NCBI GenBank assembly: GCA_036583965.1
Contig: JAZBQD010000015.1
Coordinates: forward strand, 83,525,309-83,589,308
DNA length: 64,000 bases
From: Prunella strophiata
Taxonomy: Eukaryota; Chordata; Aves; Passeriformes; Prunellidae
Direction of reading: 5' to 3'
How positions within the stretch are numbered: the stretch's first letter is position 1; each line of letters opens with the position of its first letter. The position numbers and the translations under genes were made by a program. This document shows, one piece after another, positions 26,681-39,000 of the stretch. Under the pieces are notes generated by a model. That model saw only the letters and a list, made by a program, of their open reading frames with translations, did not search any database and was not told the origin of the DNA.

Positions 26681-26809
26681 CGGGCACCACTCCTTTGATG
26701 TCGCTTTCTGTGCTCATCCTGTTCTTGTGCTGCCAACTGAAGGATCAGTTCCTTGGATGCCTCAAACTGTTGTGTAGCCATCAACCACCGAAGAGACTCT
26801 GGGAAAATA
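26681..26809 (-). CDS. SLC22A23: SLC22A23 coding exon with a 1-nt frame disruption (TM6 end, cytoplasmic loop)
   Basis: An internal exon with acceptor TTTAAAG (a good branch-site CTAAC lies just upstream) and donor GTGAGT. It begins IFPESLRWLMATQQFEASKE, where PESLRWL is the SLC22 signature after TM6, and ends KNRMSTESDIKGVVP, the family's loop sequence. These two parts lie in different frames: the first runs to about LILQLA, the second starts at the Lys codon 26724-26726. The exon is 129 bp, while its flanking phases require 128, so one extra base sits in the interval about 26727-26737 (minus-strand GGCAGCAC region). Read literally, the protein would diverge after TM6 and stop in the next exon. 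Splice sites look normal. Either the assembly has a base error or this copy carries a real frameshift; the conserved second half argues that any such lesion is recent. Confidence 0.93.
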
Positions 26810-28281
26810 CTTTAAAGAGGGAAAACAGGTTAGGGCTGCCTTCAGTTTTCTGTCAGAGGATGAACTGGTAGAGTTTTAGCAGGTCATTTAACCACTCAGA
26901 ACCTACATAATTATTTCAAAATACAGGATAATTACTTATGAAACAAAAAAGAGGGAAAACAGATTCAGAATGTGCAAATTTATGGTACTTTCTTTTACCC
27001 TGATTCACAAATCATAGAGCAAGTATCCTATTACATGGAAATATGACACATTGGAATTTTATAACCTATTACAGGTGCTCTGTCCATTAATATAATTTGA
27101 AAGAAATGAGAGGAAAAGGCAGTGCAGTCTGCAACAGACATTTGATGCCAAAAAGGGAGTGAATGAGATGAGCAGTTCACACATGGTAATTCAGACCAAA
27201 GAAAGAAAACAGCTGACAGAAGTAATTTGGGTTCTCTTTTAAAGACAGATGAAAGAGAAGAATTACTTCTTAGGATGATAAGCTTCCCTGACTAAAGATA
27301 TTTTGTTAGTTGCCTTAAAAACACATACATGCATACAGTTTAAAAAGTCTATTTTCCATCCAATTGTTTCTTACAAGTGCTGATATTAACCAGATTAATG
27401 AGCTTAACTGGTCACTCTCCCTTTTTTTCCTAAATGAGTTTATTTTAATACAAAAGAAATACATAGCTCTTAGAACAAACCCCCCAAACTTCCCATACTT
27501 CTATAGACATGAAAACTTTCAGATCTCACTCTGTTTTTTTCCATGTTAAGACCTAGGTATTTTTTTTTTTTTCTTCCAAAAGACCTTACTAAAAACAAAT
27601 TTAACAACTACTTTTAACTTCAGATACATAATAAACCTTCAAATTTCCTTCACAAAACACTGATCTTTGCTGCAGATGCTGCCCAGTTCTTGTCCTTCTA
27701 AGTAGTCAACTGCACCATTATCCTACTATCTCTTAGGGCTGATACAATTTGCAAGACACCTTTGCAAAGCCTCCAACTGAGACAGAGGAAGTATTTTTGG
27801 AAGAAGAAATAAAAAGGAGAGAAATCAGGCAGACTGCAATCTAAATGATATCAGCCAATAAAAATATATAACAACTATGATGACAGCCATTCGGCTTGAC
27901 AGCTTATTTACTACCCCTCACGCTGCACAGATGATTTGGCACATCTTCCAGCACAAAGTCTTGTAAAGAAAAAGCATTTTTTTAAAGTACTAAGAACTTT
28001 TTGAATGCAAAATCTCTGCATGCTTGGCCTCGGAGAGGCCTCAGCCACCAGCCTGTATGTTTTAGATTTTCAACAGTTTGCTTACAAGTTCCAAACAACA
28101 AGTCCTTTGATGACCACCCAGATGTAGGGAAAGGAAAGAACCAGGAGGATGGGCTGCAGGTTTCTCAAACTGGAAGTGCTAAAGCCTAGCATCATTCAGG
28201 TGCTCCATCACTCAGTGTGAGCAGTGAGAGGTTCCTTAGGGACACTTAAAAATCTGTGGGCTGCCTTGAGTCCAGGTCATC

Positions 28282-28399
28282 AGTCCAGTCACATTCAATA
28301 AGCACTCCCATGGTCACAAATTCTCAGTGTGACACACTAAGACTGGTTGCACCCAATGGACTCTCATGGCCAGAGTAGAAGTCCAGTCACATTCAATAA
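28282..28399 (+). repeat. Spaced direct repeat, two 20-bp copies
   Basis: AGTCCAGTCACATTCAATAA occurs identically at 28282-28301 and 28380-28399, 98 bp apart. The intervening sequence is not obviously repeated, so this may be the remnant of an older duplication. Confidence 0.85.
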
Positions 28400-29723
28400 A
28401 TCTCACTGCCAGATGCAAAAGTGTCACTTATTGAGCAACAGGAATGCAAGTTCTTGGGCTGCTGGTGATAAATACACTGTCTGCAGAAGCACACACCAAT
28501 AATACTTACAGTATGAATAATACAGCCATTGACAAATGCATTAAATTGTGAGATGACTAAGTAGCACTAAAAGTATGATCACAAACACAAGCTTGCTTTT
28601 TGAATTTCCTGAAGAAGCACTTGGTATTTGCTGAGTGTCGAGTCTTATACAAACAGGTGGTGAGAGAGGAGACAGGTATAATCCATCAATGGTCCCAGGA
28701 TACAAAGGTGAAGCCTCCTCTGACCTCCTTCCTCAATTAAGCTACATTTATAATGTGTTCTTCAAGGGAAGGGAAAAGGTAAAGTTACAGGTGGTATCAT
28801 TTCATGTTTAGGTTGGAATTTGGGTGACTTCAGTCACCAGAATATGGCGGGGTGGGGGGGGGAATGTGTGAAAAGTAATACATATTTTTGAGCTGATGTC
28901 ACAAAGTTCAGCTTTTGGTCACCTTTTGGGTCATTCCTTTGGCTTACAGTTCCCATCAGCTGCACTGTTTTCATCAGAGCATGACCACAACCCCTTTGTG
29001 CCACTCCATCTTTGTTTCCTGTCTCCCTTAGAGCAGTACACCAAGCTCCCCCAGTGCTCCTGCTCCAAGGTGTGCAGACAGTTTGTCCCTGCTGAACCAC
29101 AGCCAACACATGCCCTCCTTCCTGCTGATCTTTGGTTTTCAGTATTTTCCTCACAGAGCTGGCTGATACCTCCTCCATCAGGAAGGAAAGGGCCAAGCTT
29201 TCACAGCCAAGGAAAGAACAGAGGGTGGGGTAGGGTTAAACTTTCATCTCCTGTTCCACAGCTGCTGCTTGGGAGAGGAGAGGAGGATGACTAGAAGGCA
29301 CACAGAGGAAAAAAGATCTTAAATTTGAGAAATCCTAAGAGGAGAGAAGAATCCTTGATAAAGACCAGGAAGGTACCAAATGCAGCTGGAAGGAGAACTG
29401 TGATTCTGTGCAGATGGATGGAAAATGGATGCCCGTGGAAAGGCTGTAATGTGCTGTCAATTAGGGGTCTCCCTCAGGTCAACAAACACAGTTATTGCAA
29501 CTTTATGTCTTGGTGCTAGTAAATCCTATCTAAAAGCACCAGAAAAGAACCAGCCACCTCTTCCCACTTCTTCACTTTTGGTTAGAGTGAAGCAGGAGTT
29601 TATTTCAAATTATTGACACATTTACTGACATTCATGGCATCATCCTCTCTGGAGCTTCTTTGTTCAAGGGAGAAGAAATAAGGTCTCTGTATAGCTGGAG
29701 TTCCCCTTCCTTATGGCTCTAAT

Positions 29724-29737
29724 ACACACACACACAC
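29724..29737. repeat. (AC)7 microsatellite
   Basis: Seven perfect AC units. Confidence 0.9.
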
Positions 29738-32011
29738 TTGAAAGGCCTCTAACATCTAATTAATTGTCTTTATACACCTGTCACAAACCCCTGTGCCCAT
29801 GTCTGGCTTACATGGGTGCCTTTCTGTCCTTCCAGAATGACCTAAGCCCAGTAGGGGTATCTGCTCTATACTTTTGTATCCAAGCCCATCTGCCCATTCC
29901 TCCTAGACAAATCTGCCTCTCCCTTTTCCCCCATCTATGCCCAGCTTCCCAGTCCACTCAGCCATGCACTTCCTGGGGGCTGCATAGCCTGCCATGTGCA
30001 TGTGGCCAACAGAAGAGCAAAACCATAGATGGGAAGAGGGCTAAGCCCCAGCCTGGAGGGGCAAACAGCACTCTCACAGCAGGAGATGGAAGTAAAGAGA
30101 GTACAAAGGAAGGAGGAGGCAGTGCAGGGGCTATTTGCAGCCTCTGTTGACTCACTGCTTTGGGTACATGATGGGGAATTAGCAAGCAGTGCAGTTTTCC
30201 AGTTCTTCTTTTATTACCAATCAGTTAGTTTTCTTCCTTTATCTGTAACACATGCTGTGGGTCCACGTTCCATTTGGAAGGAAAGAAAGAGGTAATAAAA
30301 TGGTAACACTTCCCAGAGAATATCACCATATGGAAGTGAAAAGCCTAAGAGAAAAGTACATACTGTACTGACAATGTAATTAAAGAGGCATCCCAACCAA
30401 GGTTCATTTCTGCAAATGCAAAAACCCTGGGCAACACAAATCCTGATCCTCTGGCTATTACCACTACTTCTCAAGCTGCTATGCTCCACAATATATAAGG
30501 GGGACTTATTTGCTTGATTTGTCTGCCCTACCCAGCTAAAAAGCCACAGAGTTCTTGCAGATTACAAAATAATTTTAGCATTTCCTATCCCTTTCAATGT
30601 CACTCAGGAATGACCTCTCAACAGGAATGCGTGAGATGCTGCCAAAGCCACCTGAAACACATATGGCCTCCAGAAGACTGCTGAGGGATGCCTGCTCTCC
30701 ATGCCATCCCCCATGATCATCAGGCATCCTCCATACTACTGTACCATCCTTTGGGACACAAATGTCTGTAAATATTCTGTTTGATATTGTGTTCTATCCA
30801 GTGGTGGACATCAGGTATTTTAGCTGGTGGGCATTGCTACAAGAAGCTTTGGAGCAGACCAGCATGTGTATAACATACAGCAGGCAAGGGAGAGAAGAAC
30901 AGCACACAGATTAACAAAAACATTCTTCATTATTCATCAAGATGAACACTGTCAAGATGAAGCTATTTAAATGTTGTATGTTGGAATAGAGGGGTAACCC
31001 CCCCGCCCCTGCTGTTATTATTTTCAAGGGACTTTTTACTCTCCTGAGTGCACATTTTGCCCATGCTGAGGCACGTCTACCTTGGGAATAAGCAGTGAAA
31101 TCCCCACTGAGGGTTACCACCACCAACACAGGAGGGCTCTGTAAGAAGTTAATACAAAAATATAACTGTTACATACTGTAACAAGTTTTTACATGTTGTA
31201 ACTTGTCAGGCATTACAACTAGCAGCCTAGCTTGCCATGGTACATAACAAGCGTGGTCCTGCACAGAGTAGTGGCCTTTTTCCTCATTTTTCTCAATGTA
31301 CAATAATGAAATATTTTAGACTTGTTAGTGTTCTTATTGCTATGGTTTTGTACAACACTACTCTCATAAACCTCTGTTGTCTTATGCCGCCACTGCGTGT
31401 CACTATTAAGACAGAACAACAAAGAAGGATTTTTTGGAATGTTTATAAAGTCATGGTGGAGATGGATCTGGCACTATTCCCCAGGTGAAAGCCATCCTAC
31501 TTCTCTCAGACAGCCATACCAACACCACAGTGCCACAGGCAGAGAGGAGTGGGACCTGTTGGGAGTGGGGAATTCCTTGTAGGAACAATCCTGAGCCACT
31601 GCCTGGCACAGACCAGCCACCCAGACTTCAGCATAGCATGTGCTAATTTGGGCAAAATCAAGTCTAGTTCAGAGCTGACTACCTCATGCACACAAAACAT
31701 CCAAGTGTGCTCGTTCCAGGGCTGACAGATGTTATTTGTATCTTTTCCTGGATCAAAGAATCCAACAGTGTCAGTCCAGAACCACAACATAGGTATTAAG
31801 GGAAAATACAGCCAAGCAGTCACAATCTGACAACAGCTAGGCTGGGATGCATCCTCTCAAGAACTATTTTAGTCTTTAAAGGGGACATGACAGCCAGAAT
31901 AATAACAAAGTACAACTTCACCTCAGTGAAAGGGGACTGTCTCCCAAGTGCCCACTGTGTTGCAGGGTGTAGCACATGTGCATGCTGCAGCAGATTATGA
32001 AGTTGTTCTTT

Positions 32012-32045
32012 CTTATTTCAAAGTCAAGCTTATTTCAAAGTCAAG
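32012..32045 (+). repeat. 17-bp perfect tandem duplication
   Basis: CTTATTTCAAAGTCAAG occurs twice head to tail, about 130 bp downstream of the donor of the TM5-6 exon on the transcribed strand. Confidence 0.9.
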
Positions 32046-32176
32046 CTTTGCACAAGGTGAATGGAAGAACAAAGGGAAAGGCTCATATGCATTGTGAAGC
32101 ACACACACTTCCCAGCAGTGGAGCACCTCCCAAGTCCAGCGTGAGGAGCTCGTTGGCAGGAGGAAGAAATACTTAC

Positions 32177-32345
32177 ACCCAGTAAAACAGCATCAGCAGG
32201 AAGGGACAGATGATGACAGCCTGGAGGACCTGCCAGTCCCTGCAGAGGGCAGCCAGCCCTGGCATGAGGAACTGCCCTGCCATCTCGATGAAGCTCGCCA
32301 CCATGGTGATCATGAAGCGGTGCCCGGGAGGACAGAGCTCTATCC
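32177..32345 (-). CDS. SLC22A23: SLC22A23 coding exon: TM5 and TM6
   Basis: A 169-bp internal exon, the same length as the equivalent exon in many SLC22 genes. The acceptor is TGTTTCAG and the donor GTAAGT. It enters in phase 1 (GG completing an Arg codon) and leaves in phase 2 (GT, forming Val with the next exon). The peptide begins IELCPPGHRFMITMVASFIE (cytoplasmic loop and TM5), continues GQFLMPGLAALCRDWQVLQ, and ends AVIICPFLLMLFYW (TM6). There are 55 full codons without interruption. It is the most upstream coding exon found in the window, and the preceding exon, encoding TM3-TM4, was not located up to position 64000. Confidence 0.95.
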
Positions 32346-35300
32346 CTGAAACACAGAGTACACAGACAGTCAGCCCCCACCAGCACAGACACCCCAGAGC
32401 ACCTCTAGGAGACTTTAAGGGAGTTCGTGTCCTTCAGGAGCTTTGGGCAAAGCTATGCAGATCGAATAAATTTTGCTTCCTCTCATATTTAGGCTCTAGA
32501 GAAGCCCATTAGCAGCTGTCTCTGCTGCAAACATTGCAACTTCCATTTACCTGCTGTATCCTCATTGCCAGATTTCCTTCAGCCTCTGCCTAGAGAAGCA
32601 TTTTACCTATCAATAAGGTGTTTATTTTTAAAAGGGAATGTGTAGTCAAACACAAGCCAAAGATCTTGGGTCATGGCTTTTCCCACTTCTCAGAGACACC
32701 ACCTGCCTTTCCAAACAGTTTGCTGGGGAGGCAGAAGAGCACAGCTCTCAGCAGGATGCAGGCACCCAGCTCAAATGGGATGCCACCTGCCCACAGCTTA
32801 ATAAACTCTGACTCAGCCAATTCCAAGCTGGATTTTGCTGAGCATGTTGTTTCTGGGTTTGCTTTTCCCAATAGCTTATCTTGATCAACTTTCAAACAGG
32901 CCAACTTCCCATCTGTCTTATCCTGCCCTCCATCCTTCCTTTTGCTGTGGGGCAATTTACCACCATCACTGGCATCTTTGGTTGCCTCAGCTATCTTGTG
33001 ACAAGTGAGTAGATAAAACTCAGTTCACTAGATCAAATGTTTCCTTAAACCCTGAATTCTGGCTAACTTTATTCAGTCACAAGATGAATTTATCAGAATC
33101 ACAGCCTAACAACAAAAATTTAAAAAGTCACAAAAGAAATAGCAAACACAAAAATTGGACTGGCTTGTGGAAATTTTTTCACCAGTAAGATTGCAATAGA
33201 AGCCTCTATATCATATTTCCCATTTGCCCACATTCACTTGCACAGACTAATACTTTAGCTCAATAAACCTGCCACAAATGTTGTGTAGCACTTATTGGAA
33301 TGCTGATGCAGAAAGAGGACCTGTAAATATTTGTGATATGTTGCTGTCAGCATTGTTGCTTTTCTATGGTGGTTTTAAATTAGAATTTAATGGTTATTAA
33401 AATTTTAACTGAAAAGCTGTAAGAAAATAGGAAGAGATGACAGCTGCTCCTTCATTCACTCTCTAACCTGCAGTTTGCATGTATCACTGTAACACAGATT
33501 TAAACTAACTGACCAGGAACTAGCTTGTAGATCAAATGTAGGATTAAACACCACACATTTTGTTCCCTTTCTTTTCAGCCAATACAAAAAATACCAATGG
33601 ATTTTTGCCAATACAAAAGGAAACTGTATCTCTTGTCAGGCAGCCCAAATTTTCATTAGCCTAACCACAAACACAGCAGCTTTGGAAATGAAAGGGAGAG
33701 AAAAAGCTCTCAAAGACTCTCACATGCTATAAAAGGCTTTTACATTTTAATTTGGTAAAAAAGATTAAAACACAGAGCTCCTTATGACATTAATATGGTT
33801 TCATTCTTACTAATGAAGTATCCCAAGCCTAGGAAATTTTTGTTGTTCTATGCAAAGAGGTCACTTCCGTTTTATTTCTCTAATCTCCAAATATAAAGAG
33901 CTTCTGTTTGTTTTTCTAAACCTTAAAGTAACAGCTACTCACACTCCAATATTCCTTCATTAAGTATAAGGTTGAGTTTTGTTGCTATAGAAACAGGAAG
34001 TCTGCATTAGATGTGTAAGGCTTTAGCATTTCAATTGCATTGCTTAGGTTAGTATCAGGTAAAAATAAAGATAACCGAGATATCAACTTTTATATGAAGT
34101 CAGGAAGCAGTGACCAAATAATAAAAGTATATTTTATTAAGTCACTGGTGCACAGTTAAAAACTGCATGCAGCAGTTATTCATTGTATAGAAAGGAAATA
34201 GCTTCAGAGACTGTTTAGCATCTATTTTCTTCTCTGGATTATCACATGCATATGATCAGTTTCTGCCCTTTCCTCTAAAAAAGCTGGAGATGACAAGAAA
34301 ATAATCCCTGCTCTAGCTGGGTGAGCGTGACTTTCAAGCAACACCAGCAGCATATGAAATACCTCATCTTTGTTGAAATGCTTTACATATTAGGACAGCC
34401 TCCTGTCTTTCCAACATATCTGGCTTCAATTTTATATGATAAAAGATTCAGCACTGCAGTTTTTAGCAAGCATCTATCAGTCAACCCTTCCCCACCTCTG
34501 CAGCAAAGCCACCCTCTGCAGCAGCCCTAGCAGCAGGGAAGGCACCCAGCTGATGCTCACCCTGGGGCCTCGATGCACCCAGGCACGAGGCTTCTGTGGC
34601 TGCAACAATTTCCACCCAGTTCACATGACAAAAATACCAACTCAGATAAAATCCTACAAGACTGAGATCAGCTTTGTCCACCCATGGCAAATCGAGCAAG
34701 CAAGCTCCAGCTCCCTGAATCAATGAAAAAGTTTCCATCTCAATTATTTTGTGGAGTATGGAGCAAATCCTTGTCATACACACTAATCACGGAAATTATC
34801 ATCAATCCCAAAAACTCCCAGATACATCCACTTGCTCTGCTTGGAAAATTTTGTGTGGGCAAGGAGACATGCATATGAAGGATTTTGCTTCCTTGCCCAG
34901 CATTCCTACCCTATGCAGCTCAGTCAGAGCAGCAGCTCCAACTCAGATTCCTAATTTCCCTAAGGCCCAGGCAAATGATCCTATGGGCAAATGGAATCCT
35001 ACATGCAAAGCTGTCCTGCAGTACTTGGGCAGTGAAATGAGGCATGCTCAGGACACATGGGACAGACTCTCACAGTCAACAGGCACTCAGCAACAGTGGA
35101 CAAACAAACTGGACCCAGACAACCCCTAAGGCAAAACTGCTCCCAGCCTGAGGGCAGCTGTCTTACCGCAGGTGTGATCCAGACCTGGACCCCCAGGCAT
35201 CCCAGGCACTGAACACACAGACTCATTGCACAGCATATTGCACCTCTGGCTGGGAAATGTGGGAACTGGGTCCTGGGGCCAGACATGTTATGCCCCAGAG

Positions 35301-36021
35301 CACTCAGGTTTGCTGGGGTGTGAGTGAGGGAGCTACTGAAGAAGCTCTGCAGGCACCCTGGGGGCTCAGCCCCACTGCCTTGTGCAGGAGAACATTGCCC
35401 TGGGCATCAGCAGAGAGGCATGGTGAAACCACAGGTCAGACAACAGGTTAACCAATGCAAATGCAACAGGCACTGGTGACAAGAGCTACAAGGACTTTAC
35501 ATCAGAAAGGGCAAAATGTCTTTGCTAACAGCTTCTCTCCCTGGCACTGGGATGGACAAACTGGGCTGGCATCTTTTACAACAGTTTTTCAGGCAGCCAC
35601 TTCTGAAAAGAAGATGGGAAAGTGAGATAAAATCACTGTAAGTATGCCACAGCCTGACATCTGAAATGCTGCCCTCTCCCCTTTCCAACTGGTTTTTCTC
35701 TCCCATCTTCTCCACCTGCAGCTGTGGAAGGAGCAGACTATGAACATACAGACAGGAGACTGGGAAGAACTGCAATATTACTAGGTTAACATCAGCTCAT
35801 GTAGCCATAGAGCATAGCCCTGCATAGCTCATCTCCTCCAAATCCCACCAGGCAAGCTGTCACTGCCATGGAGGGACTAAGAGCCACATCCTGTCCTTTC
35901 TCACTCACTTGCACACTGGTAACAATCTGGTTCAGAGTTCAGAAACCCTCTCGTTTTTCTTGGAAGGCTGACATTTATTCTCAGAATATTTGCACAGGGA
36001 TGAAAGGCAAATACTTCTATT

Positions 36022-36038
36022 AAAAAAAAAAAAAAAAA
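36022..36038. repeat. (A)17 homopolymer
   Basis: Seventeen uninterrupted A. Confidence 0.95.
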
Positions 36039-39000
36039 GAAGTTAAGTCATTTGCAAATGGCATTATCAAGAGGAAAAAGAGGCAACATTGCACTGCTTG
36101 AACAACTCTCTAGCATTCACTTGCCCATCTCCAGACCCAAAACACAGAACAACTCTTGTTCTGCAGCCCAAGTTTTAGCTCCACCTGAAACCACAAGGTA
36201 GCAGCTTTTTGTGCCTTTCCTGTGTTCTCTTCCTTCCCAGTTTCCATCTGTAAGCCACCAAGACTGTAATTATATAGGAGTATCCCTTGGAGAAAATGGC
36301 CAAGACAAAGCACCTGAAGTCTGGCCAACAGCATTCACACTGAAAAAAATCCCCAAGGAGACAGTCTGTTTCTAGATTCACACTCACAGTTGCACATTAT
36401 ATCTAAAAAAATCCAAATAAAATCCTCCAGTTTCTGTCAGTTTTCCTCATATTACTGCACACCCAATACTCTTAATTCCTTCCACCTAAGCACCCCTCTG
36501 AGATGTTCTTCTGCTTCAAAAGGGAGGAAAAAATGATACACAGGTGAAAAACTCTCATAATTTGAGAAGAATTCTCTGACAACATAGCTTTAAGTGTAAA
36601 ATGTGGGACACCAGAAATTCCCAGTGGCAGTAACAGCCTACAGCACCAAGGCTGTGTTTGCCTCAGCCCCAGCAGTTGCTCTGCTCAGCCAAGAGCAAGG
36701 ATGCAGGATGTGACCTTGAGAAAGAATTTTGCATTTGGACTCTGCTTTTCATCAGAGCACAAAAGGAAAGAAAAAAACCTCGAAGAGAATTTAGTTTCCC
36801 AAGCTGTTCAGCACCTCCAGCATGTCCCTGCACCTCCGTGCTCCCTGAGGTCACACTTTTGGCACAACGAGCTCCGCCACCTCCGTCACAGTGATCTTGA
36901 AGACTGCTGGGAGGTGACCCTGTCCCTGCTGCTGCTGTGTTTCCTAATTCCCACCAAGCTCTCTCAAACCTCTGGGACCTTGTCTTCCTCCAACACTCTC
37001 TGTGGGATTTGCCTTCTGCTGTAAACAAATAGTCTCACTGGATACTCCTAGAATAACATGGCCCCCAAGCTAGCTTTTGGCTAGCTGACCAGATAAAACT
37101 GCAGCAAAAACTATCAATAACTCCCAGACAATTTTGCAGCTGGCTGCTAGGGGGACAGGAAAATAAAATCCAGCATATCTGCTTATATACACAAATTTCC
37201 CCTTGGTTACTAGACACAAACTTCTAAGAGCTGCAAGCCCTACCCATGGGCTACGTACACTTCTCATCTCAGTTAGCACAGTTCTGATTCAAGGTCCTGG
37301 CTGAAATGGCCCAGGTTAAGCCAGCACTCACTCCTGCAAGAATTTACACAAGGAGCACATTATCCTGATTGCCTTTGCTGTCACCAGAAGGAAAGAAGCA
37401 TCATGTGTAAATACAGTTTATTAGGCAACAGCAAATGAAGTAACTTGTGGAAGTAAAGGTTATCACACACACTGCAGTGCACAGACAACCACCAATTGAT
37501 GTAAGCACAGGACAGAGACAGAGTGAAAGGGAAGGAAAATCTAATTTCCTCTCTGGAGAAATCCAATCCACTGCCAAGAAAAGAGAACAGTAATAGACTG
37601 AACCTCCAATGGCTGAGTAATAGTATTATTTTCCCCTAACAGCACATCAGGACAGAAGTTACTCTAAAATACACCTGTGAAGTGACACAGGTGCTCCTTC
37701 AAAGGTACTATTCTATGCATCATCAATTTGGTGAGAGCTCTTTTGAACAGATGCTAGCCCACCATTTAATTAACACATTTAATATGTGTCCAATCAGTCC
37801 CTGAGCACTGACATAAGCTGAGCTGACAGGAGCCGTCAGGCTGGCACCAGGGCAGGCAGCCAGCACCACACCTCACCAGATGTGCAGCAGCACACTTAAT
37901 TTCTGACCTCAACAGATTGCCTGGATCTACTGCATGGAGCTGTCTTGATAGGGAAATATCGAATCAGAACAGAATCCTTTCTTATCAAAACTAATTCAGA
38001 TGACCAATTGGTATTACAATGGCCAGAATAGTGCCAAAACTGATGCCAGGCAAAATACCCTTTAGATACACTGTGGAGCCTCTCAGAAAGGCATAACACT
38101 GAATAAAAGTAAATATAGTTATTTTACTCTCATGCAAAATCCAACTAAAACACAAGGTGCAACCTTCCCTCTCTTTACCTTCAACATGCCTGACTTGCTC
38201 CTGTAAGGCACAGACGAGTAACACACCATCCCTATTTCAGGCCTTGTTCTGCTCAGCTACATCAGGGTATTTTAGGAGGAGCTCTCCTCTGAGATGCTGA
38301 CAGTCTGTAACTACCCACAGGTGAGGGTTTGGACCACAAGCATGGAGCCAGGCTGGATTCAATGCAGGGTGTTTACTCAACCCTCATTAACTCAGTTGCA
38401 GGAGGACTTCCCAGGCACAGTGTACATGCAGCAAGGCAGAGCAAGGCAAGGCTGGGACAGGAGACAGGAGACCCTGAGCAGAAGCTGCCTGACCAGTGTG
38501 TGGGATGCAGAGATGTCTGCTACCATGCCCTGGATGCAAACTGTTGCTCAAGGAGCATCAGTGACAGAGAAAGAAGCACGTGTCATTCCTCCGTTCATCC
38601 CATGGCATCTGCATTTGCCAAGTTTTACATTGAACAAGACAAACAATATCTCACCAAACAGATGGCTGACTGCATAAGAAACCTTTAATACACCATGCTG
38701 CCTGCCATATACAAAGTAATAAACCCAAAGAAATGTTAAATCACATTTGAGGTGCTGCAGTTGCCATCTATCCTACTTTCCAGAGGAAAGCAGCAGCATC
38801 TCTGCAGCTCCCAGGCCAACACATGACTTTTGGTGACAGTTCCTGGATGTGAATAACAGCATTCTGAAACAACACAAGGAGAATGCCCCTGGAAACCTAA
38901 ACAGCAGTGACAAAGAGCATGAGAAATGGGTAGATACAGAACACACTAATTTCAGTATAAAGAAGGCTTAATTTAAATGCAATTAAAAAGTGATTAAAAA

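Larger units (their letters stand above)
26810..32176 (-). other. SLC22A23: SLC22A23 intron between the TM5-6 exon and the frame-disrupted exon
   Basis: GT-AG intron of 5.4 kb (donor GTAAGT, acceptor TTTAAAG). It contains a 20-bp direct repeat at 28282 and 28380, an AC repeat at 29724-29737, a G-rich tract near 28848-28862 and a 17-bp tandem duplication at 32012-32045. No gene recognised. Confidence 0.85.
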
